DNA of 50,669 nt, taken from positions 1-50,669 of the IMG/VR virus record IMGVR_UViG_3300032011_000019, one strand, 5' to 3'. The notes beneath the pieces are model-generated. The model was not told the DNA's origin. It was given only the letters and a program-made list of their open reading frames with translations, and did not search any database. Positions 13,446 through 20,318 of this stretch are shown in pieces (position 1 is the stretch's first letter; the number at the start of each line of letters is the position of its first letter). The translations under genes and the position numbers were made by a program. The stretch comes from a virus.

Positions 13446-14401
13446 ACTTCTCCTATAACTTGGGATGGATAATCTATTAGTAACATAACATCATCAACCG
13501 CCTCAGGTGGTACAACAACACAGTAACCGATACCCATATTAAATATCTTTCTCATGTCTTCATCTTGTACCTCACCTACTTCCCTAACCTTATTAAAGAT
13601 AGGTGGTATTGTCCATGAGTTCCAATCAATATCTAGTGTCAACCCTTTGGGTAAGCACCTTGATAGATTCTCCTCAAGTCCACCGCCTGTGATGTGTGCC
13701 ATACCAAGAATAGGAATCTCTTCCCTAGTTAGGAAGTTGGGATGCTTGTGAACAAACTTTGGTTCCAATAACTTAGCAATCTCTTTTGCGTAGATTCTAG
13801 TAGGTGCCATCAACTCATCAGTAACGCACCATATTTTAGACGACAGTAACATATCATTGATAAGACTGTACCCATTACTATGTAAACCACTACTCTCTAT
13901 ACCAATAATCTTATCGCCAGGTTTAATACGACTCCCATCTATTATCTTATCCTCTTCTACTATACCTGTACAAAAACCAGCAAGATCAATATCCTTGGCA
14001 AATCTACCATGTTCAGCAGTCTCACCACCTATGAGTTCTATACCTGCTATCTCACATCCCTTAATGATACCTTCCATGATCTTATCCAATCGATCATCTA
14101 TCTTCTGGGTTGAGATATAATCTAAGAAGTATAATGGTTTAGCACCACAACAAATCACATCATTGACACACATAGCAACAAGGTCAATACCTATAGTACT
14201 ATAGTCACCAGCGAGTCGTGATATGTTTATCTTAGTACCTACACCATCGGCACCAGAAACCAAGATAGGTTTCTCATACCCAGTAGGTACCTTAAACATA
14301 CCACCAAACCCACCAATAGCAGGTGCTTTCTGTTTGAGTTGATCAACGAAAGCGTTACCCGCCTCGATGTCAACTCCTACTTCTTTATATCTAGTGCTCA
14401 A
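13433..14401 (-). CDS. purM: Phosphoribosylaminoimidazole synthetase
   Basis: A 322-residue AIR synthetase, catalysing the ATP-dependent cyclisation of FGAM to AIR in purine synthesis. The N-terminal [15 protein letters not shown], the ATP-binding [10 protein letters not shown] and the [19 protein letters not shown] block are diagnostic, and HSNGYSL and [11 protein letters not shown] follow in the usual order. Slightly shorter than host PurM (about 345) but complete in motifs. With PurC (23.9-24.6 kb) it covers two purine steps. It overlaps petF by 4 nt. Confidence 0.95.
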
Positions 14402-14691
14402 ATGATATTCTCTTCTTGTTCTGTAAGTATAACACAGTCCGACTCAGGCATTGCGACACATAAAAGAGTCCATCCTGCTTCCATCTGCTCATCATCCAAA
14501 AAGGATTGCTCCTCATTATTAACTGATCCTTCTAAGACCTTACCAGCACATGATGAACAAGCACCTGCCTTACATGATGAGGGTAAGTCGATACCTGCCT
14601 CCTCAGCAGCATCTAAAATGTACTGATCTGATTCAACTGAGAGCTTTTCTTCAGCACCATCAGGGTTGCGAAGAGTAATAGTATACGCCAT
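14398..14691 (-). CDS. petF: [2Fe-2S] ferredoxin
   Basis: A 97-residue plant-type ferredoxin starting [12 protein letters not shown]. Cluster ligands are Cys40, Cys45, Cys48 (CKAGACSSC) and Cys78 (TLLCVAMP). It could carry electrons from photosystem I to phage or host bilin reductases, to heme oxygenase (15.7-16.4 kb), to ribonucleotide reduction or to NDH-1 cyclic flow. I use the ATG 15 codons inside a longer ORF because the homologous region starts there and a promoter-like pair lies just upstream. It overlaps purM by 4 nt. Confidence 0.93.
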   Translation of the reverse strand: MAYTITLRNPDGAEEKLSVESDQYILDAAEEAGIDLPSSCKAGACSSCAGKVLEGSVNNEEQSFLDDEQMEAGWTLLCVAMPESDCVILTEQEENII

Positions 14692-14714
14692 ATCGTAATT
14701 AAAGTTACACTTAA

Positions 14715-14743
14715 TATATAGCACATCTTTTCGCAAAAAGCAA
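14715..14743 (-). promoter_or_regulatory. Possible promoter for petF-purM
   Basis: TTGCTT and TATATA 17 bp apart on the minus strand in the only non-coding gap here, about 24 bp before the petF start. The -35 is weak. Supports initiation of petF at 14691. Confidence 0.4.
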
Positions 14744-14767
14744 CCCCTTATTGAGAATGAAACTCAG

Positions 14768-15019
14768 TTACAACGGGGGATATTCGGATTCCACCTTCGT
14801 ATCATCGCTCATCGTCTCAAACTGCTTAGCTAACCTCTCTACTTGTTTCCTATCAAGACCAGCAAGTGCTCTATTATTGTCTAAACATTTGTAAATACAC
14901 TCTCGATCACTGATAGGTTTTCTTTTACTAAACCCATGTTCATCCACTCCCTCCTCAACATTTGCCTCTAAGTGAGCAAGGTCTTGCTTCTTAGAGGGGT
15001 TAGTATAACTATGTGACAT
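14768..15019 (-). CDS. Hypothetical 83-residue protein
   Basis: A charged, helical protein containing ISDRECIYKCLDNNRALAGLDRKQVERLAKQFE, with Cys41 and Cys45 spaced as CIYKC. No membrane segment. It overlaps the petE stop by 11 nt. The cysteine spacing could bind a metal, but there is no second pair. Function unknown; neighbours are the two electron carriers. Confidence 0.6.
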   Translation of the reverse strand: MSHSYTNPSKKQDLAHLEANVEEGVDEHGFSKRKPISDRECIYKCLDNNRALAGLDRKQVERLAKQFETMSDDTKVESEYPPL

Positions 15020-15344
15020 GTATCACACCCTTCATACCAGCACCAGAATGAGGATCACATTGTATGTTGTAATCTCCTGGATCGGAAAAGGTAACGTCGA
15101 AACTATCACCAGCAGAGAACGCTAAGTCCCCATGGGATAGTTCTGGGTGATCTTCTACCTGCATATTATGCGGTGGTAGATCTCCGTTCGTGAACGTAAT
15201 TGTTTCACCTGCTGAGATTGTAATCTCGCTAGGACTAAAAACTAAATTACCGCCCGACCCCATCAGGATCTCGGCGGCATATGCTTGTGCTGCTAATGTA
15301 AACGATAGTGCCAAAGACACTAGCATTACTGTAATTCTAGACAT
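15009..15344 (-). CDS. petE: Plastocyanin
   Basis: A 111-residue precursor: signal peptide MSRITVMLVSLALSFTLAAQ then AYA cleavage, and a cupredoxin domain with copper ligands His59 (LPPHN), Cys96, His99 and Met104 (CDPHSGAGM). It moves electrons from cytochrome b6f to photosystem I in the thylakoid lumen. A TATAAT at 15411-15416 puts the transcript start near 15404, so the longest in-frame ORF (15419) cannot be used; 15353 and 15383 are other options. Phage plastocyanin would relieve a carrier bottleneck during infection. Confidence 0.93.
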   Translation of the reverse strand: MSRITVMLVSLALSFTLAAQAYAAEILMGSGGNLVFSPSEITISAGETITFTNGDLPPHNMQVEDHPELSHGDLAFSAGDSFDVTFSDPGDYNIQCDPHSGAGMKGVIHVT

Positions 15345-15434
15345 CCACCACATAATCTCATCTCGAATGTTGTTCCTCTCCATGGTCAGCGAAGACGAAG
15401 TACACATATAATTATACAAGTATAAGTACTCATT

Positions 15435-15459
15435 AAAAATGGGGGTGTTTAAACCCCCA
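15435..15459 (-). terminator. Rho-independent terminator
   Basis: A 7-bp stem TGGGGGT/ACCCCCA with a 6-nt loop and a T run on the minus strand, directly after the 59-residue gene. It separates the ho1 transcript from petE. Confidence 0.8.
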
Positions 15460-15466
15460 CATTGAC

Positions 15467-15646
15467 CTAATTTTCAATCATAAGCTGTTTGCAGATACGT
15501 TTACTTGACTTGTTTGTCCCTGCTTCAATAAGGCATTCGTAATAATCGTTGATCTTCTCTATTTTGGTCGGGTGACCGTGTAATCCGATACTACTATCAT
15601 TGATAGTCCAACTGCCTAGTTGGTTTTGGGACATAAGATTGTGCAT
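15467..15646 (-). CDS. 59-residue conserved small protein
   Basis: Strong ribosome-binding site (GGAGAG, 6-7 nt before ATG) and a clean ORF that stops 8 nt before a terminator. The sequence (starts MHNLMSQNQLGSWTINDSSI; ends NKSSKRICKQLMIEN) is polar, with two Cys and no membrane segment. Function unknown. It is the last gene of the ho1 transcript. Confidence 0.6.
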   Translation of the reverse strand: MHNLMSQNQLGSWTINDSSIGLHGHPTKIEKINDYYECLIEAGTNKSSKRICKQLMIEN

Positions 15647-15718
15647 TTAACACTCTCCAGTTTTGTAACATCCATAACGAAGAAGACTCAGATCATCTCT
15701 TCTCCTTAAATCTACCAT
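15647..15718 (-). CDS. Possible 23-residue peptide
   Basis: A short ORF (MVDLRRRDDLSLLRYGCYK then TGEC) whose TAA directly abuts the next ATG, as in a coupled leader peptide. No clear ribosome-binding site; a TCTAAATA late-promoter variant lies just upstream. It may only bring ribosomes to the next gene. Confidence 0.3.
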   Translation of the reverse strand: MVDLRRRDDLSLLRYGCYKTGEC

Positions 15719-15745
15719 TATTTAGATACCAGGACAATAGGTACT

Positions 15746-16414
15746 TTACCCTCTGTTAGGTAAGACCAATCCAAGAATATATTTGAGGAATCCTCCAACA
15801 CTGTTACCTTGAATCTCCTCAAACACGAGCATGTTAAGTTGGAAAGCATAGTTAGCTTCAGTTATAATCATGTTCTTCTTATCGTCATCAATAGGTAAAT
15901 TATCCAATGCCTCACGGTACTTGGTCTTAAACTCTTTCTTGTCTGATATCTGAGGGAAGTCATAGAACTTAAGACCATCATCAGTTAGGTTAAGTGCCTT
16001 ACTAGCAATGTTATAGAGGATCTGTCCACCAGACAGGTCACCTAGGTAACGTGTGTAGTGGTGTCCTACTAATAGTTCTGGTTCTACCTCTCGTATGCGA
16101 TTAACATACTTTTGGCATGACTCCGATGGTTGTACAATGGATCTCCAAACAGGACCATAGAAGTATCTAAGGTCTTGTTCAAGTGAATTAGTTCTCTTAA
16201 GTTTGTCAGATAATATAGGACCGAGAACAGGGTGGTCTCTATGCTTGTCGCATTCTTCCTCTAATGCTCTATAAACAAAGTAGAAGTCTGCCACAAGAGT
16301 CTTGTAACTATCTTCGCTGATCACACCTTTAAGGAAGTTCTTAACGAACCCAGTGTTTTCGGCCATCGTATGAGAGGTTTTAGTACCCTCTTTTATCTCA
16401 AGTGCAAATCCCAT
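15746..16414 (-). CDS. ho1: Heme oxygenase
   Basis: A 222-residue heme oxygenase that opens heme to biliverdin using ferredoxin electrons. The proximal heme ligand is His15 in GTKTSHTMAEN, and the distal helix has GDLSGGQ. Length is normal for cyanobacterial Ho1. Biliverdin feeds phycobilin synthesis; phage ho1 often accompanies pebS or pcyA, not seen in this window. petF two genes away could be its reductant. It overlaps the next membrane-protein gene by 1 nt. Confidence 0.95.
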   Translation of the reverse strand: MGFALEIKEGTKTSHTMAENTGFVKNFLKGVISEDSYKTLVADFYFVYRALEEECDKHRDHPVLGPILSDKLKRTNSLEQDLRYFYGPVWRSIVQPSESCQKYVNRIREVEPELLVGHHYTRYLGDLSGGQILYNIASKALNLTDDGLKFYDFPQISDKKEFKTKYREALDNLPIDDDKKNMIITEANYAFQLNMLVFEEIQGNSVGGFLKYILGLVLPNRG

Positions 16415-16854
16415 TATAACTTATAAGGTTCCTCAGGTTTAGTATCAGTTGTAATCTTCAGAGGTGCTTGCTCAATTCTAATTGTTTGAACAGGTCCACC
16501 ACTAGACTTTGCCAGTAGTTCCTCCATCTCTTTCTTAGTAACTTGCCCTGGAGCACCGTTACCATTCATCTTCATAGTACCATCACCCTTCTTAGAAGCA
16601 GTCTGAATCCCAAAGCTAGCTAAAACTCCTGTAAAAACAGAGGCTATAAAAGTCGGATCTATTTTTTGTTGCGGTACTCCTGGAATTGACACATAATTAA
16701 GAGTCAATATCCCGCCGGACCACACAAGTACGCCTAAACGTACAAATGTACTAATGATTTGTGCTTGTTCGTCCTGGTCGGGAATAAGCTTATCTTTTAA
16801 TTTACCAAAGACACCTTTCGGTGCCTTCTTCTCTTCTTTAATTTCTTCAGCCAT
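16414..16854 (-). CDS. Predicted two-helix membrane protein
   Basis: A 146-residue protein: charged N-terminus (MAEEIKEEKKAPKGVFGKLK), two hydrophobic segments (about 36-58 and 66-85) separated by a short polar turn, then a hydrophilic Lys/Gly-rich C-terminal tail. Two closely spaced helices with charged tails is the layout of class II holins, but I see no family-specific match. It is well conserved in cyanophages in my memory. Co-transcribed with ho1. Confidence 0.65.
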   Translation of the reverse strand: MAEEIKEEKKAPKGVFGKLKDKLIPDQDEQAQIISTFVRLGVLVWSGGILTLNYVSIPGVPQQKIDPTFIASVFTGVLASFGIQTASKKGDGTMKMNGNGAPGQVTKKEMEELLAKSSGGPVQTIRIEQAPLKITTDTKPEEPYKL

Positions 16855-16876
16855 AATAACCCTGTATCTGGGCTAT

Positions 16877-17122
16877 TTAGAACTTAGGAACCGTTGGACC
16901 AGCTGCTGATGGATTTGCTGTTTTTGGAACTACACCACCTGTTACATCAGGTAACGCTCCACCTACAGCACCGCCAAGTGATCCCAAAGCTGCTTCAATA
17001 GCTTGAGACTTGACGTTATCAATAATTGCACCTCGGTTGACATATACATATAACCCAGTGCCAACAACGGCAAGAGATACAACGCCAGACGCAATAGAAA
17101 TGATGTTGACAATTTTTTGCAT
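16877..17122 (-). CDS. Single-span membrane protein, Gly/Ala-rich
   Basis: An 81-residue protein with an N-terminal helix (IISIASGVVSLAVVGTGLYVYV, residues 7-28), a linker IDNVKSQAIEAALGS, then a Gly/Pro/Val-rich tail. A TATAAATA late promoter and the second hairpin element sit directly upstream, so expression is probably late. Conserved in cyanophages; function unknown. Confidence 0.65.
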   Translation of the reverse strand: MQKIVNIISIASGVVSLAVVGTGLYVYVNRGAIIDNVKSQAIEAALGSLGGAVGGALPDVTGGVVPKTANPSAAGPTVPKF

Positions 17123-17141
17123 TTTCTTTAAGTAAGTAGTT

Positions 17142-17149
17142 TATTTATA
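17142..17149 (-). promoter_or_regulatory. T4-type late promoter
   Basis: Exact TATAAATA on the minus strand, 20 bp before the 81-residue membrane protein and immediately after repeat copy 2 in the direction of transcription. Confidence 0.65.
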
Positions 17150-17150
17150 G

Positions 17151-17218
17151 CTCAACCCTGTGGAGAAAAAATATCCGAAGTTTTTTTTCGCCTTTTTTTG
17201 AAACGAAAAGTTCAATTT
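17151..17218 (-). repeat. Intergenic hairpin element, copy 2
   Basis: Transcribed-strand order matches copy 1: TTGAACTTTTCGTTTC, an A-rich arm, CTTCGG, a T-rich arm, then CAGGGTTGAGCTA. The outer bases of the stem differ from copy 1 (GGCG against CTCC) but keep most pairing. It starts at the stop codon of the 58-residue gene upstream and ends at the late promoter. Confidence 0.6.
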
Positions 17219-17388
17219 CGCCTGTAGTACACTTCGTAGTGTTTTTTAACACCGCTAGTGATCTTATGCTTGGCACACCACTCGTCAGCACAATCATAAA
17301 TGAATTGTGGTTTATCTGAAGGGAAGTTGCCCATTAAGATCCTTAGTACGTTTTGACGTAATTTCATCTCTTCGTCTGTCCAGTCCAT
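17212..17388 (-). CDS. 58-residue hypothetical protein
   Basis: Begins MDWTDEEMKLRQNVLRILMG and contains YDCADEWCAKHKI, with two Cys five residues apart. The start overlaps the upstream stop (TAATG) and the stop lies at the edge of repeat copy 2. Charged, soluble, with a HTH-sized helical content but no clear DNA-binding motif. Function unknown. Confidence 0.6.
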   Translation of the reverse strand: MDWTDEEMKLRQNVLRILMGNFPSDKPQFIYDCADEWCAKHKITSGVKKHYEVYYRRN

Positions 17389-17645
17389 TAGAGATCCTTT
17401 AGTTTTGGTTCTACCCAGTGTTCCTTGTTATCTATGCCAGCGGCATTAACATACTTCATAATATGTTCATCGACTTGATGAAATATAGGATGTAGGTCGA
17501 GATCCATCCTTATATCGTGTGCGATCTCAGCTACCTGCTTCTCTGTTAGACAGCGATCAGGGTGTAGTAAATCACAACAAGGGATACGTTTTTCGATCAA
17601 CTCATTCAAGTTAATACGAATTTCATAGTCCTGGTAAACTGGCAT
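17388..17645 (-). CDS. Hypothetical 85-residue protein
   Basis: Soluble, His- and Asp-rich (DLDLHPIFHQVDEHIMKYV) with a CCDLLHPDRC segment containing three Cys. The metal-binding residues are suggestive, but no known family fits. It is tightly packed between two small genes (1-nt overlaps). Confidence 0.6.
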   Translation of the reverse strand: MPVYQDYEIRINLNELIEKRIPCCDLLHPDRCLTEKQVAEIAHDIRMDLDLHPIFHQVDEHIMKYVNAAGIDNKEHWVEPKLKDL

Positions 17646-17857
17646 TATTTTACCTCACCCTCCACAATTTTAACTTTGTATACTACATCGGATCCGATGC
17701 GTACCTTGGCCTTCGCTGTTCTTTGTGCGAAATGAAGATCAATCCTCTTCTTAAGCCAGTATATAAATGTGAGTACAAGTATAAATTGGATACCTTCTTC
17801 CCAAGATAGGTTCCATGCCTCATTGAGGTCTAGTGCTGCAGCAGCAAATGTATTCAT
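17645..17857 (-). CDS. Single-span membrane protein (70 aa)
   Basis: N-terminal amphipathic stretch, a transmembrane helix (residues 23-35, IQFILVLTFIYWL), then a basic helical part and a short beta-rich tail (RIGSDVVYKVKIVEGEVK). It overlaps its neighbours by 1-4 nt. Function unknown. Confidence 0.55.
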   Translation of the reverse strand: MNTFAAAALDLNEAWNLSWEEGIQFILVLTFIYWLKKRIDLHFAQRTAKAKVRIGSDVVYKVKIVEGEVK

Positions 17858-18078
17858 AATTCAATAACTCCATATGGGGGTCCAGTAAATTTGGGGTCAC
17901 CAAGCCACCCCTCTAGTATAATTGGTGCTTTAATAAGGTCATTGATACTGTCAGACATCTTACGATACCCTGTACCAACGTATAGCTGCCCTGCGAAAAC
18001 ACTCACAGTAGCGGCACCCCAAAACAGGTAATAGAACCTGCTCTTCACTTGGTGTCTCTTCTTTTTACTCATCTTCAT
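17854..18078 (-). CDS. Single-span membrane protein (74 aa)
   Basis: A very basic N-terminus (MKMSKKKRHQVKSRF), one transmembrane helix (16-34) and a polar C-terminus ending GPPYGVIEL, predicted inside-out by the positive-inside rule. A second ATG two codons in is equally possible. It overlaps the 38-residue peptide upstream by about 14 nt. Function unknown. Confidence 0.55.
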   Translation of the reverse strand: MKMSKKKRHQVKSRFYYLFWGAATVSVFAGQLYVGTGYRKMSDSINDLIKAPIILEGWLGDPKFTGPPYGVIEL

Positions 18079-18181
18079 CAGGTAAACTTCTCAAGGCTGT
18101 ATCAGTCAGCAATATGATCCATATTATAGTAAGTAAGAATATAAAAAATATTCTTATCGTCTCACCATTAACGACAATCAT
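18065..18181 (-). CDS. 38-residue membrane peptide
   Basis: The ATG overlaps the upstream stop (ATGA). After MIVVNGETIR comes a 17-residue Ile/Phe/Leu helix and an acidic tail (SLPDEDE). A small inner-membrane peptide, function unknown. Confidence 0.5.
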   Translation of the reverse strand: MIVVNGETIRIFFIFLLTIIWIILLTDTALRSLPDEDE

Positions 18182-18492
18182 ATCCTTGGTATTTTTTGTA
18201 CCAAGGGCATCACGTCCTGTTCAACCCTATCTATTATATCATCAATGACGTTCACATCCAAGTCCATAAAGGGTGGGATGATGCCAAGGATTCTAAGCAG
18301 TCCATCTACAAATAAAGCAAGGCATATAAATCCTAAGATCATACTTATAATTGTAGCATCTCTATTGTGCTTACGCATCGATGCTTCATCTATCTTCCTT
18401 GCCTCCTCAAGAGCAGCAGCAACCATCTCATCGACTTCGCTTTTAGTATAGAAATCCCCTAAGAATGGTATATCGTGTCTGTCTGGTGCCAT
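18178..18492 (-). CDS. Membrane-anchored protein with N-terminal helical domain
   Basis: A 104-residue protein: soluble charged N-terminus including YTKSEVDEMVAAALEEARK, a hydrophobic segment (about 48-72) and an amphipathic C-terminal helix. The gene has its own strong sigma-70 promoter 22 bp upstream and heads a run of five small genes, four of them with a predicted membrane span. Function unknown; an envelope-remodelling role early in infection is a guess. Confidence 0.6.
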   Translation of the reverse strand: MAPDRHDIPFLGDFYTKSEVDEMVAAALEEARKIDEASMRKHNRDATIISMILGFICLALFVDGLLRILGIIPPFMDLDVNVIDDIIDRVEQDVMPLVQKIPRI

Positions 18493-18513
18493 TAGTCATG
18501 CTAAGATGTGGTC

Positions 18514-18541
18514 ATTCTACCACACAATGAGCATTTGTCAA
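18514..18541 (-). promoter_or_regulatory. Sigma-70-like promoter of the small membrane-protein operon
   Basis: TTGACA and TAGAAT with a 16-bp spacer on the minus strand, in the 45-bp gap between the 256-residue gene and the 104-residue gene. Suggests early expression of the operon from 18.5 down to 17.2 kb. Confidence 0.7.
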
Positions 18542-19308
18542 CCGTACATAGCAGACCTAGCTCCCTTAACTGAGGGCCAGTCCTCTGCTATCGCAGCATT
18601 AACATAAGTCATGTGTGTAGATGCGAGAGTAGTCTCTCCTCTATCTGTTAATTCTTTCTGGATGGTCGTGTACTTACCGCCACCCTTTACTAGCTCATAT
18701 TTATTGAGATCTGTAGTAGTAAAAGCATCAGATGTGTTTTTCCACATCTCATATGTAAACCCTCTTGGTTGCTCATATATTACACCATCCTTGACAACAT
18801 AAGATGCTTGCCAGATGGTCTGCTCTTCCCACTCATTATTAATTTTTATTATCTGTTGCTGTACTGCTGTAGGATCCTTAAGGAACAAAAGTGATACAGT
18901 GTAAGCACTTTCTTTAACCACATTATGATTAGGGAAAGCTATGCTCTTCTTGCCAGCACCACCTGGTACAAGTTGTCCTTTGAATAATCTAGGAACAGAT
19001 GTCCCTCTCATATCCTCATAGAATACTAAATCACCTGATGCTACGACTGTAGGTTGTGTAGAACGACGAAGGATCTCTTCATAGACCAACTCCATCTTCT
19101 TAAACGCACCCATAGCTCTTGAGTATACAGCACCGTTATCAGTACACCACTGCTTTAAGTATGCTGTCTGCTCACCAGTACGACAAGTATCGTGTACTGT
19201 AGGTGTTACGCCTGGGAACCCAGTTGCGAAAGTTTTTAGGGTAGTTACCCCACTAGCTAACTCGGCAGCACTATGGGTATCGATAACTACATGTACATTC
19301 CAAGCCAT
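18538..19308 (-). CDS. Hypothetical 256-residue protein, possible GT-A-like fold
   Basis: A soluble alpha/beta protein. VHVVIDTHS near the N-terminus, VVASGDLVFYEDM around residue 90 and later strands resemble the ordering of nucleotide-sugar transferases (a strand ending in an acidic cluster), but there is no certain DxD motif. The C-terminus is Thr/Ala-rich. Not recognised as a named family; glycosyltransferase-like is a weak suggestion. Confidence 0.55.
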   Translation of the reverse strand: MAWNVHVVIDTHSAAELASGVTTLKTFATGFPGVTPTVHDTCRTGEQTAYLKQWCTDNGAVYSRAMGAFKKMELVYEEILRRSTQPTVVASGDLVFYEDMRGTSVPRLFKGQLVPGGAGKKSIAFPNHNVVKESAYTVSLLFLKDPTAVQQQIIKINNEWEEQTIWQASYVVKDGVIYEQPRGFTYEMWKNTSDAFTTTDLNKYELVKGGGKYTTIQKELTDRGETTLASTHMTYVNAAIAEDWPSVKGARSAMYG

Positions 19309-19330
19309 GTTTAAGTATCTTTATATGTAT

Positions 19331-19489
19331 TTAGATGTCACAAATCCCTTGTATAGAATTAGGATCTTGGGGAACCATAAGTTGCTTACCACCATCCTTC
19401 TTCGTAAGTAGGACAGGAAAACCAGACTCCACCATGTCAAGGTACTTATCTTTTTCCTTTTCTAATTGTTCTTCTGTAATTTCAATCAC
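19331..19489 (-). CDS. 52-residue Phd/YefM-antitoxin-like small protein
   Basis: GTG start abutting the upstream TAG. The sequence IEITEEQLEKEKDKYLDMVE, then GFPVLLTKKDGGKQLMVPQD resembles the N-terminal DNA-binding half of Phd/YefM antitoxins (helix, then a strand pair with a K/R-x-G turn). No toxin gene is next to it. The family link is an inference from pattern only. An internal ATG would give 34 residues. Confidence 0.45.
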   Translation of the reverse strand: MIEITEEQLEKEKDKYLDMVESGFPVLLTKKDGGKQLMVPQDPNSIQGICDI

Positions 19490-19687
19490 CTAATAATCCC
19501 CTTGTAGTTTCTTTACCCATTCCTTACGCCCACAATAACCGTGGGCATCACCAGTTTCCTGATTGTAATGCTCATTAGTATGTAGTACCTCTATCATTAG
19601 AAAGATACCAATGGTCATCATGGGTATCATCCATAGAGGATGTCCAAAGACTTCACAGAATTCTTTGTAGTAATCTTCAAACTTCAT
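19490..19687 (-). CDS. Single-span membrane protein (65 aa)
   Basis: Starts MKFEDYYKEFCEVFGHPLWM, one transmembrane helix (residues 20-35), then a His/Gly/Cys-containing soluble tail. I start at 19687 because the longer in-frame ORF runs through the terminator at 19702-19727. Function unknown. Confidence 0.55.
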   Translation of the reverse strand: MKFEDYYKEFCEVFGHPLWMIPMMTIGIFLMIEVLHTNEHYNQETGDAHGYCGRKEWVKKLQGDY

Positions 19688-19701
19688 AGCAGTAAGGCAT
19701 G

Positions 19702-19727
19702 AAAAAAGGGAGTCCGTAGACTCCCTT
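19702..19727 (-). terminator. Rho-independent terminator
   Basis: A 9-bp stem AAGGGAGTC/GACTCCCTT, a 4-nt loop and a T run on the minus strand, 22 nt after the outer-membrane-like gene. Confidence 0.85.
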
Positions 19728-19748
19728 CTAATTATATCACATTTGTGA

Positions 19749-20123
19749 TCAGAATGCCCACTTAGCACCCAATTTAGCACCGTATCCGTTGTCTACGTCG
19801 CCCTTAGCAGTAGCGAATGAAACTTCGCCATAAAGTCCAAGAGACTCAGTAGCAGCGAAAGATACGCCACCCTTTCCTGAGAATTGTGTATCTGTACCAT
19901 CTACACCATCAGTTGCCTTAACAGCAGGTCCACCTTGAACATAGTATCCAAGTTCTCCAGCTGTACCTTCGTATCCAATATGGATATCGGTAGTAGCATC
20001 TGTATAATTAGAACCAGTTAGATTTGCATTGGTTTCTACGTTCACATAAGGACCAGCAAAAGCGGCTCCTGAGATTAGTAGAGGGGAAGCTGCGAGAGCA
20101 GCGATTGTTGTTCTGATTGACAT
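19749..20123 (-). CDS. Outer-membrane beta-barrel-like exported protein
   Basis: A 124-residue precursor: signal peptide MSIRTTIAALAASPLLISGA then AFA cleavage, and a mature part made of alternating strands ending in an aromatic (GAKLGAKWAF), the C-terminal signal typical of outer-membrane barrels. It is close to opacity/porin-like small barrels of cyanobacteria and their phages. It has its own hybrid promoter, a long leader and its own terminator, so it is a single-gene unit. It could alter host surface permeability or superinfection; this is inference. Confidence 0.7.
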   Translation of the reverse strand: MSIRTTIAALAASPLLISGAAFAGPYVNVETNANLTGSNYTDATTDIHIGYEGTAGELGYYVQGGPAVKATDGVDGTDTQFSGKGGVSFAATESLGLYGEVSFATAKGDVDNGYGAKLGAKWAF

Positions 20124-20282
20124 TTTAGTTCTTATTGTCTCGTAAGGATAAAAAAATACCCTACGGATGTTAGACCTCCTCGACGTGGAAGTCTGTTTAC
20201 ATTCTACGCAGGGGTACGATCTTTCGAGTCCTTTGTATGAAGTTGTGTTACAACTGTCACACTGTTGTGTGTGCCAGTTCAT
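20124..20282 (-). promoter_or_regulatory. Structured leader of the barrel gene, or Zn-ribbon N-terminal extension
   Basis: The 159 nt between promoter and start can fold into two hairpins: AGACTTCC with GGAGGTCT (7-nt loop) and GTAGGG with TCCTTAC. The same stretch is an in-frame open extension from an ATG at 20282 encoding CDSC and CVEC pairs 15 residues apart, a zinc-ribbon pattern. Because the predicted start point is at or next to that ATG, translation would be leaderless. I favour a structured 5' UTR but cannot exclude coding. Confidence 0.45.
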
Positions 20283-20286
20283 GATT

Positions 20287-20318
20287 TATTTATAACACGG
20301 GAAGACTACAAAAGTCAA
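20287..20318 (-). promoter_or_regulatory. Hybrid early/late promoter
   Basis: TTGACT, an 18-bp spacer and TGTTATAAATA on the minus strand: a host-type -35 with an extended -10 that is also an exact T4-type TATAAATA. It could be used by both the host sigma factor and phage gp55. Confidence 0.6.
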
